Shown here piece after piece: positions 1-8,234 of a DNA stretch of 64,000 bases. Origin of the DNA: Bacteroides fragilis NCTC 9343 (GTDB lineage Bacteria > Bacteroidota > Bacteroidia > Bacteroidales > Bacteroidaceae); the NCBI RefSeq assembly GCF_000025985.1, contig NC_003228.3:1798001-1862000 (forward strand). The letters are read 5' to 3'. The first letter of the stretch is position 1. Each line of letters begins with the position of its first letter. The notes below the pieces were generated by a model. That model was not told the DNA's origin and did not search any database. It saw only the letters and a list, made by a program, of their open reading frames with translations. The translations under genes and the position numbers were made by a program.

Positions 1-302
1 TATCTCATTTTAATGATCTACTAATAACTTGTAAAGGTACTATTGGTGAAATGGCTTTTAATAGAATCGGTAGTATTCACATAGCTCGCCAAATAATGGC
101 ATTAACTGGCATTGTTGGTGACTTGGATTATATTAGATGGTTCCTTTATGCCAATGTATCATCTATAGAAAGGCAAGCTAACAGTATGATTCCTGGCATC
201 TCAAGGGATACATTATTGAAAACATTATTACCTCTTCCACCCAAACTTGAGCAGAAGAGGATTAATAATAAAATAGTGCGTTTATTAGATGAACTGAAAT
301 AG
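1..302 (+). CDS. hsdS: Type I restriction specificity subunit HsdS, 3' end only
   Basis: The frame is open from base 3 and stops at 302, so only the last ~99 residues are in the window. They contain the phrase LPLPPKLEQKRI, the conserved end of a target-recognition domain where the second long helix of HsdS begins, and the preceding KGTIGEM/ISRDTL elements of such domains. HsdS selects the DNA sequence methylated and cut by the HsdMR complex. The stop codon overlaps by 18 bp the 3' end of a convergent hsdS on the other strand. With hsdM expected further left, this is probably the expressed copy and the minus-strand gene a silent partner. That is inference, because the rest of the locus is outside the window. 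Confidence 0.85.
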   Translation, partial: SHFNDLLITCKGTIGEMAFNRIGSIHIARQIMALTGIVGDLDYIRWFLYANVSSIERQANSMIPGISRDTLLKTLLPLPPKLEQKRINNKIVRLLDELK

Positions 303-1658
303 AGAACTAATTTTTGAAGTAATCCGAATTTGTTCATTTATAGGAGGTAGCGGCACCAACATATTATGCAGGGCTTTGGATGAAAGCCCTTGTATGCCAA
401 TGCCCTTACCTCCTATATAACCATTATACTTATATGCCTGAAATATGTAGTAATAGAAGAGGGTATCTAGCTGATTGTATGAGCGTAGTTTATGAATATG
501 GTTTTGAATACACATTGGCGTATCATAAGGCCATATAGCAGCTCGACCGATATCTCCACCTTCACATACCAACAGGTCACCATTGCTCACCGAGCACTTT
601 TCTATTTCAGAATCTTTGAAATACATCTGTCTTACGCTAGATAAATCAAATTGCCCCCAATAGAGATTCGAAGTTGTTATATATGGAAGCATGCTACCTT
701 CCTTGTTAGAGGCATTTAGGGCTTTACCTGTATTATGATTGAATAAAAAGCCAAGCCTGCACCATACCCAAGAATCTGGAATCTCAAAGAGGATTTCATC
801 GTCAATACAAATATCTTTGCCGCCTATCCTCTCATAATACTTGTTATCATCACCTTTGAAGATAATGGAATCAGTGAGCGCAGATTTCTTTAGCTTACCT
901 TCTTTTACAAGGCGTTCTTTCTCCTTGTGAATTTCGGCAAGCAACTCTTCGGCAGTTCCTTCTTCTGCTATTTGGGGCACAAGTTTGCCCTGAATAGCAT
1001 CCTGAAGAATACTCTTTTTAAGAATCGAATATATGTTATTATTAAGTTCTCTCAAACACGTTTCTTGTTTTTGATACTGTTTAACCTTTGTGTCGAGTAT
1101 CGTCATTCTATCAACAATTCTATTCTGTTCACAAAGTGGAGGCAGTGGAATTAGCAAGTTGTTCATTGCCATTAAAGATACATTTTTTATGGTGGTTCCA
1201 GTTGCTGCTTTAAGTGTATACTCCATAAAGAATGGCGATTGAAGTAATATATAGACGTATTCCTTTAGATCCTCTACTATTAAATTGAAATAACAAGCAC
1301 TCTTTCCAAGCATAATGGGTTCATCATTATAAAAACCGATATTACCTAAAGTTCCATTTATAGAGACGAGTACTGTATGCTTATTCAGATTTTTCTTGTA
1401 TTTGAGATATTCTTCCCTACTTACTTTTTTTGTATCTGGTTTTATAACTATTTTCTTATCTTGAAGATTATTACCATTAACAAAGTAGTATTCGCCATTT
1501 GGGTCATATTCAGGTGTTCCATGAATACCGTCTCCTAATAACGAAGTAATCTGACGTAATCTACACCATTCCCATCCCTTTGGAATCTCAAACGGAATCT
1601 CCTCATCAATGCACTTAACCTCACCTGTAGCAATAATCTTCTCATAATAGGAATTCAA
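285..1658 (-). CDS. hsdS: Type I restriction specificity subunit HsdS, probable silent partner
   Basis: A 457-residue protein with the normal two-domain HsdS layout. Each half opens with a related block (residues ~18-34 CIDEEIPFEIPKGWEWCRL and ~283-301 CIDDEILFEIPDSWVWCRL) and ends with an LPLPP..EQ.RI block (near 170-185 and 433-445). The halves are joined by a helical linker (LQDAIQGKLVPQ...EELLAEIHKEKERL). The start MNSYYEK is a few residues shorter than the equivalent point before domain 2 (SIIFKGDDNKYYER), which suggests that the 5' end is a recombination boundary. Only 58 bp separate it from the divergent recombinase, and no hsdM is upstream. I infer a donor copy that is exchanged by inversion with the plus-strand hsdS to the left. 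Confidence 0.9.
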   Translation of the reverse strand: MNSYYEKIIATGEVKCIDEEIPFEIPKGWEWCRLRQITSLLGDGIHGTPEYDPNGEYYFVNGNNLQDKKIVIKPDTKKVSREEYLKYKKNLNKHTVLVSINGTLGNIGFYNDEPIMLGKSACYFNLIVEDLKEYVYILLQSPFFMEYTLKAATGTTIKNVSLMAMNNLLIPLPPLCEQNRIVDRMTILDTKVKQYQKQETCLRELNNNIYSILKKSILQDAIQGKLVPQIAEEGTAEELLAEIHKEKERLVKEGKLKKSALTDSIIFKGDDNKYYERIGGKDICIDDEILFEIPDSWVWCRLGFLFNHNTGKALNASNKEGSMLPYITTSNLYWGQFDLSSVRQMYFKDSEIEKCSVSNGDLLVCEGGDIGRAAIWPYDTPMCIQNHIHKLRSYNQLDTLFYYYIFQAYKYNGYIGGKGIGIQGLSSKALHNMLVPLPPINEQIRITSKISSLFQFI

Positions 1659-1680
1659 TGAATTTATAGTAAGTTATTAA

Positions 1681-1696
1681 TGGAACAATGTCGTTC
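1681..1696. repeat. Short inverted repeat between hsdS and recombinase
   Basis: GGAAC-aatgtc-GTTCC: 5-bp arms around a 6-bp centre, in the 58-bp gap between the divergent hsdS and recombinase genes. Its size and place would suit a recombinase or regulator binding site, but short palindromes are common and no second copy was found in the window. Confidence 0.35.
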
Positions 1697-1716
1697 CCTC
1701 TAAATATAATTACTAT

Positions 1717-2523
1717 ATGACAGAAGAAACATTTGAAACGCTACTCGTCCAAGCGAATATGGCGAAAAATACGGTTGCAGCATATCTGTATGCCGTAAAG
1801 GAGTACAACAAGAGGCATAAAGAATTGAACAAACGCAACCTCTTGATTTATAAAACGTATCTAATTGAGACTTACAAGCCCAAGACTGTTAATCTCAGGA
1901 TTCAGGCAATCAACAAGTACCTTGAATATATGGGTAAGCAGAAACTTCGCCTTAAATCCGTTAAGGTGCAACAGCGTTCTTACTTGGAAAATGTAATCAC
2001 CAATGCGGATTATATCTTTCTAAAGAAAAAGTTGAAAAAGGAAGATAACCTGACGTGGTATTTCGTTGTCCGCTTCTTAGCTGCTACTGGAGCGAGAGTA
2101 AGTGAACTTATCCAGCTAAAAGTAGAGCACATTTATTTAGGCTACTACGATATTTATGCGAAAGGAGGTAAAATTAGACGAATTTATATCCCTAAGTTGC
2201 TTAAAGAAGAAACCATTGTTTGGTTGGAAGAGCACAAACGAACCTCCGGTTATCTCTTTCTGAATAGATATGGCGAAAGAATCACTACTCGTGGTATATC
2301 GCAACAACTTAAAAACTATGCTAACAAGTACGGTATGAATGAAAAAGTCATTTATCCCCACTCGTTCAGGCATCGGTTTGCCAAAAACTTTTTGGAGAAG
2401 TTCAACGATATTTCTCTGCTTGCTGACCTGATGGGACATGAAAGTATAGAAACCACCCGTATCTATCTGCGAAGGAGCAGTTCCGAACAACAGGCTATCA
2501 TTGACAAGGTTATCACTTGGTAA
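1717..2523 (+). CDS. Tyrosine recombinase of the hsdS inversion locus
   Basis: A 268-residue site-specific recombinase. Residues ~1-85 form the SAM-like core-binding domain. The catalytic domain carries the expected residues: R127 (TGARVSEL), K149/K152 (YAKGGKIRR), H215 and R218 (HSFRHRF), H241 (LMGHESIETTRIY) and nucleophile Y250. All catalytic positions are present, so it should be active. Recombinases of this size next to convergent hsdS genes in Bacteroidota invert DNA between hsdS copies and change restriction specificity. The gene is followed at once by a stem-loop. Which repeats it acts on cannot be read here, because the partner hsdS is cut by the window edge. Confidence 0.9.
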   Translation: MTEETFETLLVQANMAKNTVAAYLYAVKEYNKRHKELNKRNLLIYKTYLIETYKPKTVNLRIQAINKYLEYMGKQKLRLKSVKVQQRSYLENVITNADYIFLKKKLKKEDNLTWYFVVRFLAATGARVSELIQLKVEHIYLGYYDIYAKGGKIRRIYIPKLLKEETIVWLEEHKRTSGYLFLNRYGERITTRGISQQLKNYANKYGMNEKVIYPHSFRHRFAKNFLEKFNDISLLADLMGHESIETTRIYLRRSSSEQQAIIDKVITW

Positions 2524-2530
2524 ATTGAAA

Positions 2531-2569
2531 TCAGTAGATTAGGCGATTTGGTATCAACTAATCTACTGA
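2531..2569 (+). terminator. Stem-loop after the recombinase gene
   Basis: Perfect 11-bp arms (TCAGTAGATTA at 2531-2541, TAATCTACTGA at 2559-2569) with a 17-nt loop, 8 bp after the recombinase stop. No clear T-run follows on the plus strand, so it is either a weak terminator or a recombination-related palindrome. Confidence 0.5.
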
Positions 2570-2965
2570 CTTAAAAAATAGCCCGTTTGCTTTGTCGGGT
2601 ATTGAATATTCCTCCCGCTGCAATGTTGGTTTTTTAAATTGAGGGTTATGATACATGTAAATGAAAAGGCTGGATTTATGTGGCGTGTTGCTCCGCAAAG
2701 TTTCATGGTTGCCAATGTGAATCTTCGGATTGTGTTTATTACCGACATCAAATTCAAATATAAGAAATCATTTTGGATATAAGTAAGTTCCTGTTTAAAT
2801 TTTTATTGGAAGAGAATAATTGTTATTATACTTAATCCGGGATAGTTTTGATAGATCCAGTTGGAGCTATCAAAGCTATCTCAGATTTTAGACAATTTCC
2901 CTATGATAATAAGAGTAAAATACCTCATGTATCTTTTATTACCATAAAGACTTTTGAAATCATTT
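2570..2965. other. Non-coding stretch
   Basis: About 400 bp with no convincing gene. A 44-codon frame (2648-2782, +) has no recognisable features and no good ribosome site. The stretch separates the restriction locus from the leftward surface genes and probably holds the 3' untranslated end of the latter. Confidence 0.5.
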
Positions 2966-3529
2966 TTAGAAAATCACTCCAATGCCTAAAGACAAGGAGT
3001 TTCTAGTACTATTCTCACGCTGCATTATATCACTGGTTACATATGAATTAATATTTCGGAATTGTTTTAGATTATATCCAAACTGGAAATTAAGTCCAAA
3101 ATGTGAACGAAACATCTTTTTATAACCTATTCCTAAATCCCACATCATACCTGTATAAGTCTCTTGTTTACCTATTACCGCATATCCTATATTAGTAAAG
3201 GCATATAAATCAGTATGTTTTTTAAAAGGCGCATAATGTAAACTAGCGAACAAAGGAAACGTATTATAGCCTGGATTTTCATATCTGTCAGCTCCTACTC
3301 CTACACCCGCGGACAACTGCTGAGTAAAATTATACAATGCAGATAAATGTAAAGAGTTACCATACATCTTACTATCTTTCCTCGAAATGCTATATCCTGC
3401 TTTCTCAAATAACCCAAACTGGTAATGATAATCTAAGAATATGTTTATTTTAGATTGAGCAAAAGAAGATATAGGGAGTATACCTAATAGGAATAGAATT
3501 ATACTTAATGTTAAAAATCTTTTTTTCAT
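2966..3529 (-). CDS. Outer-membrane beta-barrel protein
   Basis: 187 residues with a clear signal peptide (residues 1-25, cleavage after SSFAQ). The rest alternates polar and hydrophobic residues with many aromatic ends (FLDYHYQFGLF, LHLSALYNF, LGIGVIF) and finishes in a C-terminal strand, as expected for a small 8-stranded outer-membrane barrel. No enzymatic motif is present. It is the last gene of a leftward run of three: 18 bp separate it from the gene before it, which itself overlaps the lipoprotein gene upstream. The three products probably work together at the outer membrane. The function is unknown. Confidence 0.75.
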   Translation of the reverse strand: MKKRFLTLSIILFLLGILPISSFAQSKINIFLDYHYQFGLFEKAGYSISRKDSKMYGNSLHLSALYNFTQQLSAGVGVGADRYENPGYNTFPLFASLHYAPFKKHTDLYAFTNIGYAVIGKQETYTGMMWDLGIGYKKMFRSHFGLNFQFGYNLKQFRNINSYVTSDIMQRENSTRNSLSLGIGVIF

Positions 3530-3547
3530 TTCTTGTATTGTTTAAAT

Positions 3548-4183
3548 TTATATATAAAAGTTTATACCTGCAGCATAGGGAAGTGTTTCTTTTGAGTAAT
3601 ATTTTTCTCCCGATGGAATATTGCCGTTTAGAATATTATCTAATCTAAGTGTACTTCCACCAACCCACACGGTAAATTTACACCCTTTTGGCGTTTTTAA
3701 AGTTAAGCCTATTTTTACTGTATAATAAAATTGAAAAAATTTACTATTTCTCCTTACGTGAATAGAGTTTTGATCTTTAATGTTTGCAAACCCATTTAAT
3801 AATGAGAATTCATTCTCTAAAGAAAGAAGTATATTATTATCTGGATTGAGCGAACAGTATACTTTGGGTGATATACTAGTTGTAAAACAAGTTATACCGT
3901 AATTTGCAACGACAGCAGTACTAAGTGTACTTGTCTTATTACCGCCAAAATATCCAACTCCTATCTTAGGTTCTACACTCAAAAAAGATATTCGATGAAA
4001 AAAGAAATCATATCCTCCATGTAATATTCCACCGCCTAACTTCTGATTAGAATCAAAATCTCCAAACAAACCATCCAATCCAATAGAAAAAGATCCCTTA
4101 ATAAAATCTCTGGAATGGACGGTAATATGACTACATGTGACAAATATACAAAATATAATCAGTCTTCTTACACTCATAGTCAT
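3548..4183 (-). CDS. Predicted secreted or outer-membrane protein, unknown
   Basis: 211 residues. The N terminus (residues 1-25) looks like a signal peptide and cleavage after VHS is plausible. The body has repeated beta-strand phrases rich in Gly and aromatics (KGSFSIGLDGLFGDF, GGGILHGGYDFFFH, PKIGVGYFGG, AAGINFYI), and so is probably a small barrel. The start ATG overlaps the stop of the upstream lipoprotein gene by 4 bp (ATGA), a sign of translational coupling. I do not recognise the family. Confidence 0.65.
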   Translation of the reverse strand: MTMSVRRLIIFCIFVTCSHITVHSRDFIKGSFSIGLDGLFGDFDSNQKLGGGILHGGYDFFFHRISFLSVEPKIGVGYFGGNKTSTLSTAVVANYGITCFTTSISPKVYCSLNPDNNILLSLENEFSLLNGFANIKDQNSIHVRRNSKFFQFYYTVKIGLTLKTPKGCKFTVWVGGSTLRLDNILNGNIPSGEKYYSKETLPYAAGINFYI

Positions 4184-5568
4184 TTTGCTTCCTTCACAAT
4201 TTTCATGCCTCTCCAGTCATTACCTAAACGTCCACAAATAATGGCTTCCCCTCCTCTCATTTTAAAACTATTCTGACTTAATGTTTTAGAAACTGCTTTA
4301 GCCCAACTTATAATATTTGATGGAAGTTTTTCTGGATTTATTGTCACATAGATATTAAATTTACTAGAGAACACATGAGTTATGGATTTTTCATCATAAG
4401 TTTTTCTTACGTCATTTAAAATAATCAAATATACTTGTGATCTAGTGGCTAAGGATACGGCATGAACGGTGGGTTTACGCCCTGAACCTATGGCAGAATT
4501 ACCCCTTTTTAGGAAAATTTTGAGGCCTTCTCCCACGACATTAAGAATATCTTTCATCTCTACCTCAGCAACATACAGGTCAAGAAGATTACCTTTTCCG
4601 ATTGAAGATATTTGAGCCGGTGTAATGCCACCAACGATCGGGATAGATTGTTTGGGAATTCCCTTAAGCGAAGGATCATCAATCTTAGTGACCAATATGA
4701 TATTTTTCCATCCGATACGTAATTCATCAGCCTTAGTTTTGGTCCATCCAATAAAATTCTTCTTCTGCATCATTCCGGTAACACCTGACTCAGAATATAC
4801 AACATAATGATATGCATATAATCTTCCCCGTACTCGTCTTTTCTTATTGAATTTTACGCTGTAGTATTTATCGTTGCCAAAGAGTCCTTGTCTAATCCCT
4901 CCTAACCATGTATGCCTATCTGCATTAAATTTGGGAAAACTATTATAATTAGGCTCGGAAACGGACGCTCTAGTCGAAATATCCTCAGTATTCCAACTAT
5001 CATCAGGCAAATATATTTCTTCCTCTAAGATACTATCAGGAAATGTTTTGTAACGGTAAATTCCATCAGATAACTTATATAATTTATCACCGACCAGAAT
5101 TCCCAAAGAATCCATCTTGTATACATTACGAAATTGGGTTTCTTTTTCTTTAGGAAAAAAGTAGGTACCATTATGATTTATCTTATAAATAGTATCATTG
5201 ACTTGTAGTTCTCCCAAGGGATTCAAAAGTGCAGCGAAAGCTTTGTTAGGCACTAGCGTATCGTAGCCAAGAGCTTCATAATAACTCTCACCAGTCGCAC
5301 GGGTAAGTTTGTTGCATGGTGATAATAAACTCTCAAAAGTAATACTTCGTGTTTGATTTATTTTACTCGTACTCTTTTCCCCCATTTGTATTGCAGAAAG
5401 TAAATCTTGCGATGATTTAAAAGTTAATCTCTCAAAACGATTCAATTCTTTAAAGACTGTTTGTTGCGATCCTTGCTCAATAAAAGGATAAGTTTCATCT
5501 TTACATGATCCCCAAAGTGCAGTACAGACGATAGTAAAAAAATAAATAGAAATACTTTTCATTCTCAT
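4180..5568 (-). CDS. Surface lipoprotein of unknown function (possibly DUF4848)
   Basis: 462 residues with a lipoprotein signal (MRMKSISIYFF...LWGSC, lipid on Cys22). The mature part begins with an acidic stretch and a segment (KELNRFERLTFKSSQDLLSAI) resembling the start of Bacteroides DUF4848 lipoproteins, though I recall that name without a way to test it. The C-terminal half is rich in beta-strand phrases and contains no catalytic motif I can name. It is first in a three-gene leftward operon with two predicted barrel proteins. A second start (MKSI) lies two codons in and would not change the lipobox. Confidence 0.65.
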   Translation of the reverse strand: MRMKSISIYFFTIVCTALWGSCKDETYPFIEQGSQQTVFKELNRFERLTFKSSQDLLSAIQMGEKSTSKINQTRSITFESLLSPCNKLTRATGESYYEALGYDTLVPNKAFAALLNPLGELQVNDTIYKINHNGTYFFPKEKETQFRNVYKMDSLGILVGDKLYKLSDGIYRYKTFPDSILEEEIYLPDDSWNTEDISTRASVSEPNYNSFPKFNADRHTWLGGIRQGLFGNDKYYSVKFNKKRRVRGRLYAYHYVVYSESGVTGMMQKKNFIGWTKTKADELRIGWKNIILVTKIDDPSLKGIPKQSIPIVGGITPAQISSIGKGNLLDLYVAEVEMKDILNVVGEGLKIFLKRGNSAIGSGRKPTVHAVSLATRSQVYLIILNDVRKTYDEKSITHVFSSKFNIYVTINPEKLPSNIISWAKAVSKTLSQNSFKMRGGEAIICGRLGNDWRGMKIVKEAK

Positions 5569-5570
5569 AA

Positions 5571-5845
5571 TTAAGAGGTTGTTTTAAAATATTTGAAATA
5601 TTCTTTAGTGGATGTATATATATCTTTGATGTTGAAGTAGTGTTGATATACTCCACAGAACAGATATACAGTAAGCAGTTCCTCATCAGTGAAGACAGGA
5701 TTTGCATTGTTACTGAATCTTCGGCAGTTGAACTTCAGTGAAAACCGATAACATCGCAGATATACATATATATTTTTATAAGTTTTAGCTCTTTCTCCTT
5801 GGGAATCATAATTAGAATAATGAGTAGTTTTATTCTTCTAATATA
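5571..5845 (-). pseudogene. Transposase remnant, N-terminal part only
   Basis: On the minus strand an open frame runs from about 5845 to a TAA at 5571. It contains RRFSNNANPVFTDEELLTVY and the continuing LFCGVYQHYFNIKDIY, the pattern of the N-terminal helical part of IS4/IS982-like transposases of Bacteroidota. There is no start codon: the expected ATG position reads TAG before KNKTTHYSNYDSQGE. Everything after about 85 residues is missing, including all catalytic acidic residues. No terminal inverted repeats were found. It is a decayed insertion between the small lipoprotein gene at 5918 and the three-gene surface operon. The family assignment is tentative. Confidence 0.6.
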
Positions 5846-5917
5846 CTGATTTTTAAGGAGATTAAGAAATAGACAAATAAGCTAACTGGCTGATTGATAA
5901 TGTTTTAATAAACAGAG

Positions 5918-6280
5918 TCAGAAAGCGTTTTCAACTACTGATTCGCATAAATAATAGGAATTGTGTTCAGGATTATCCTGTGCTAGCAGAGGAACACATA
6001 AATGGAGTGTGTCTTGTTTCTGAAGAACCATAGAAACATTTTCCCATTTAGGGCTTAAAATCAAGTTCTTATAAAGTTCTGTATTATTAAAGTTTTCATC
6101 AAAATTGATTTTGGAGTAATTAATGATGTCAGTTATTTGGCTCTTTAATAGTCCTGAGGAATCAGATTGTTCATTAAGAGTAATAATAGGGATATTATTA
6201 TCCCAAGCATTGTCTTCATTGCCACAGGACATAAAAACTAAAAAAAATAGACTGAGAAAGAGTGATACAAAATACTTCAT
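5918..6280 (-). CDS. Small lipoprotein, unknown
   Basis: 120 residues with a lipobox: hydrophobic stretch LFLSLFFLVFMSC, lipid on Cys19. The mature protein is acidic and short (about 100 residues), with no domain I recognise. A candidate promoter -7 box TATATTTG lies upstream (minus strand, 6322-6329). Its product might belong with the surface operon further downstream, from which it is separated by a transposase remnant. Low complexity is not evident, and codon use resembles the neighbours. Confidence 0.6.
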   Translation of the reverse strand: MKYFVSLFLSLFFLVFMSCGNEDNAWDNNIPIITLNEQSDSSGLLKSQITDIINYSKINFDENFNNTELYKNLILSPKWENVSMVLQKQDTLHLCVPLLAQDNPEHNSYYLCESVVENAF

Positions 6281-6321
6281 AATGTTTAGGTTAGGTCATA
6301 AATTATCTAATGTATTTGCCG

Positions 6322-6329
6322 CAAATATA
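6322..6329 (-). promoter_or_regulatory. Candidate promoter -7 box for the small lipoprotein
   Basis: Minus-strand TATATTTG fits the Bacteroides TAnnTTTG consensus, about 42 nt before the start codon. No good TTTG -33 box was found, so support is partial. Confidence 0.4.
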
Positions 6330-6387
6330 TTATAATGCAACTTAATTTAAGTTCTTAATCTTACAGAAAATGTTGGGCAAGATAAAA

Positions 6388-6407
6388 AATACCTAATTGT
6401 AGGTATT
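6388..6407 (-). terminator. Intrinsic terminator for the leftward small-gene cluster
   Basis: AATACCTA-attg-TAGGTATT, an 8-bp stem with a 4-nt loop. On the minus strand it is followed directly by a run of T (from the A-run at 6384-6389). It lies 340 bp beyond the stop of the Lin1244-type gene and is the first good terminator met by that leftward transcript. Confidence 0.6.
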
Positions 6408-6750
6408 TGTTGGAGGTGTGGAAAATGTTTTTGCAACAAGGGTATATCCTTAGGTGAGAATAATATCGTAACAATTAACATTGTTAACTCCCCTTCTCAG
6501 CCATTTTTATTCTTGTGTGCAAATAACAAGTCTTTTGCATTTAAAACACTTGTTATTTGCATCTAAAGAATAAACTTTAACTTTGTGTTAAAACAAAGCT
6601 TTTACTGACAGATGTTTTGAACTTTTAATAGTTTGTATTTCAGCTTATTAAGTTTGATCTTTACTTCTTAGGCTCACTGAAGATCTCTGTAGACTAAAAC
6701 CGATATACTTGCTTTTTTGTCAACTACAAATCGGGGACTCATACTCCCTG
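6408..6750. other. Non-coding stretch with a 14-bp inverted repeat
   Basis: No gene was seen. It contains a perfect inverted repeat: TGCAAATAACAAGT at 6518-6531 and its complement at 6548-6561, with a 16-bp centre. There is no T-run on either side, so it is not an ordinary terminator. Confidence 0.5.
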
Positions 6751-7665
6751 CTATCTTCTTTTCGCCTTGTTCAGTGCCGCTATCAGATATCTTCCTTTTG
6801 CCCCTATGTCACTCCAGCAAGTGTTGGCAATCAGCCGCCACACCGTCGTTCCCTTTCTTCCATAGTCCGACAGCCTGAGAATGCCATTTACCTCGCTTAC
6901 CTCGTTGATCCCCAATCTTTGGAGCGTATCCGTCAGTCCCGGATAATTGTGCGTCATCGTATTGAAAGCGTATCCCGGTATCGGGAGAGAAGCAGAATCC
7001 TCCTTCCTTTCTTCCTCCTTCCCCTCGGGGGGAGCTGAGGGGGGGAATTCTTTATTTTCCTTTGCTCTACTTTTCTTTACTTTACTTTGTCCGAAATTGC
7101 ATGCATTTTTTGCGTTAACGGCTACATCGTGTACTACATTTCCCGGGCTAACGGCTACATCTCCTGTGCCGACAGCTACTTTTCCTTCTTTAAGCGGTTT
7201 GGGTCGTTCAATTTCCTGTTGTGTGGATGCATTGTCCGGTTTGCCGCTTTCCTTTTCCGGTTTATCGTTTTCCTTTTCCGTTTTCACCATCAGGTAGGGG
7301 AGTTCCGACAACTCTCTCTTTCTCCGCTTTGTCGCCTCCATCCATACCTTCTGTATGTTTTCCGAAGTCAGTATTCCGTTTTCCAGATAACTGTTTCTGT
7401 CCATTATCCCTTTGATAAAGAGGATCTCAATGATCCCCTGCACCTCAGCGACCTGTACCTCCCTTCCTGCCTTGTTGGCAAAAATCAGGCACTGTTCTTC
7501 ATCCCAACGGATGAAGTATCCCTCCTTGTATATTTTACACAGCAGTTTCAGTACGATTGCCGGGCCCTTTATTCCGTATTTAGCTTCTATCACTTCCATT
7601 GCGTTCTCTTCCATGAAGTTTACGCCCACCGGGAAATAGTTGATCCCGTCATATATTGTTGCCAT
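6751..7665 (-). CDS. Lin1244/Lin1753-type (DUF4373) protein
   Basis: 304 residues from the ATG at 7665; an in-frame TTG 12 codons earlier is less likely. The first ~110 residues (NYFPVGVNFMEENAMEVIEA, GPAIVLKLLCKIY, GYFIRWDEEQCLIFA) match the Lin1244/Lin1753 N-terminal domain, a winged-helix-like replication/phage-associated domain. The middle (~135-240) is a low-complexity hydrophilic linker rich in Lys and Glu, and a small conserved C-terminal block (VNGILRLSDYGRKGTTVWRLI) ends the protein. Such genes often sit upstream of Bacteroides capsule loci. The role is unknown; a DNA-binding function is inference. Confidence 0.75.
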   Translation of the reverse strand: MATIYDGINYFPVGVNFMEENAMEVIEAKYGIKGPAIVLKLLCKIYKEGYFIRWDEEQCLIFANKAGREVQVAEVQGIIEILFIKGIMDRNSYLENGILTSENIQKVWMEATKRRKRELSELPYLMVKTEKENDKPEKESGKPDNASTQQEIERPKPLKEGKVAVGTGDVAVSPGNVVHDVAVNAKNACNFGQSKVKKSRAKENKEFPPSAPPEGKEEERKEDSASLPIPGYAFNTMTHNYPGLTDTLQRLGINEVSEVNGILRLSDYGRKGTTVWRLIANTCWSDIGAKGRYLIAALNKAKRR

Positions 7666-7816
7666 ATTTGTTTTTTTTAGATTAGTTGTTTGTACTTTCA
7701 ATAATACATTAATATATTCACCACAAATTACTCCGGATTCCCAAAGACGTTTTCACTTGATTCCTTAAAATAGAAATCATTCATCTGTGAAAATCCGTGT
7801 AATCTGTGGTGGCGCC

Positions 7817-8164
7817 CTATACGATCGGTCGCCACTCCATGAAGTTCTCCACCTGGAATGTCGTCCATCGCTGTTCGTCCACATTCCAGTAGACTACTGC
7901 ACCTTCAATTTGTGTGGGATCATACTTCTTGTGGAATTCCGCTTCATAGTAGATCAGTGTCGCTTTCACCAACCTGAAGTCTCCGTTCTGCTTCTGATAA
8001 GCGATGGCTGCGTGCCCGTATTGCAGGTGGTCGGTCAACGCTTCCAGGCGTTCCGCCATCCATTCGGCACATTGTACGGTATATCCTTTCTCAAAGACAA
8101 TCCGTCTCTTCCATCTCAGTTTCATGGCTTCACTTTGTGATGCCGGTCTTTTTTTCCGTTTCAT
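7817..8164 (-). CDS. SH3-like barrel (WYL_2/DUF2693-type) small protein
   Basis: 115 residues. The basic N-terminal tail (MKRKKRPASQ) is followed by a compact beta domain: YQKQNGDFRLVKATLIYYE, then GAVVYWNVDEQRWTTFQVEN. This pairing (a 'knob' with a modified NGD turn, then tyW-D...W..F.v..) is the signature I associate with the WYL_2/SH3-like barrel family common in Bacteroides mobile and capsule-adjacent DNA. It lies between the Lin1244-type gene and a frameshifted small gene, all leftward. The function is unknown. Confidence 0.65.
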   Translation of the reverse strand: MKRKKRPASQSEAMKLRWKRRIVFEKGYTVQCAEWMAERLEALTDHLQYGHAAIAYQKQNGDFRLVKATLIYYEAEFHKKYDPTQIEGAVVYWNVDEQRWTTFQVENFMEWRPIV

Positions 8165-8234
8165 ACGTATATTTTTTAAGTTGATAAAATGTTATCGCCA
8201 CGAAGATAGGGGACGTTTCATGTAAGGCGGATTA

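Noticed and set aside
2648..2782. A 44-codon plus-strand frame after the recombinase
   Set aside because: No ribosome site, no recognisable pattern and no neighbour linkage; too weak to call.
6947..7680. Plus-strand frames of 116 and 197 codons opposite the Lin1244-type gene
   Set aside because: Low-complexity Phe/Ser/Leu translations produced by the antisense of a Lys/Glu-rich linker.
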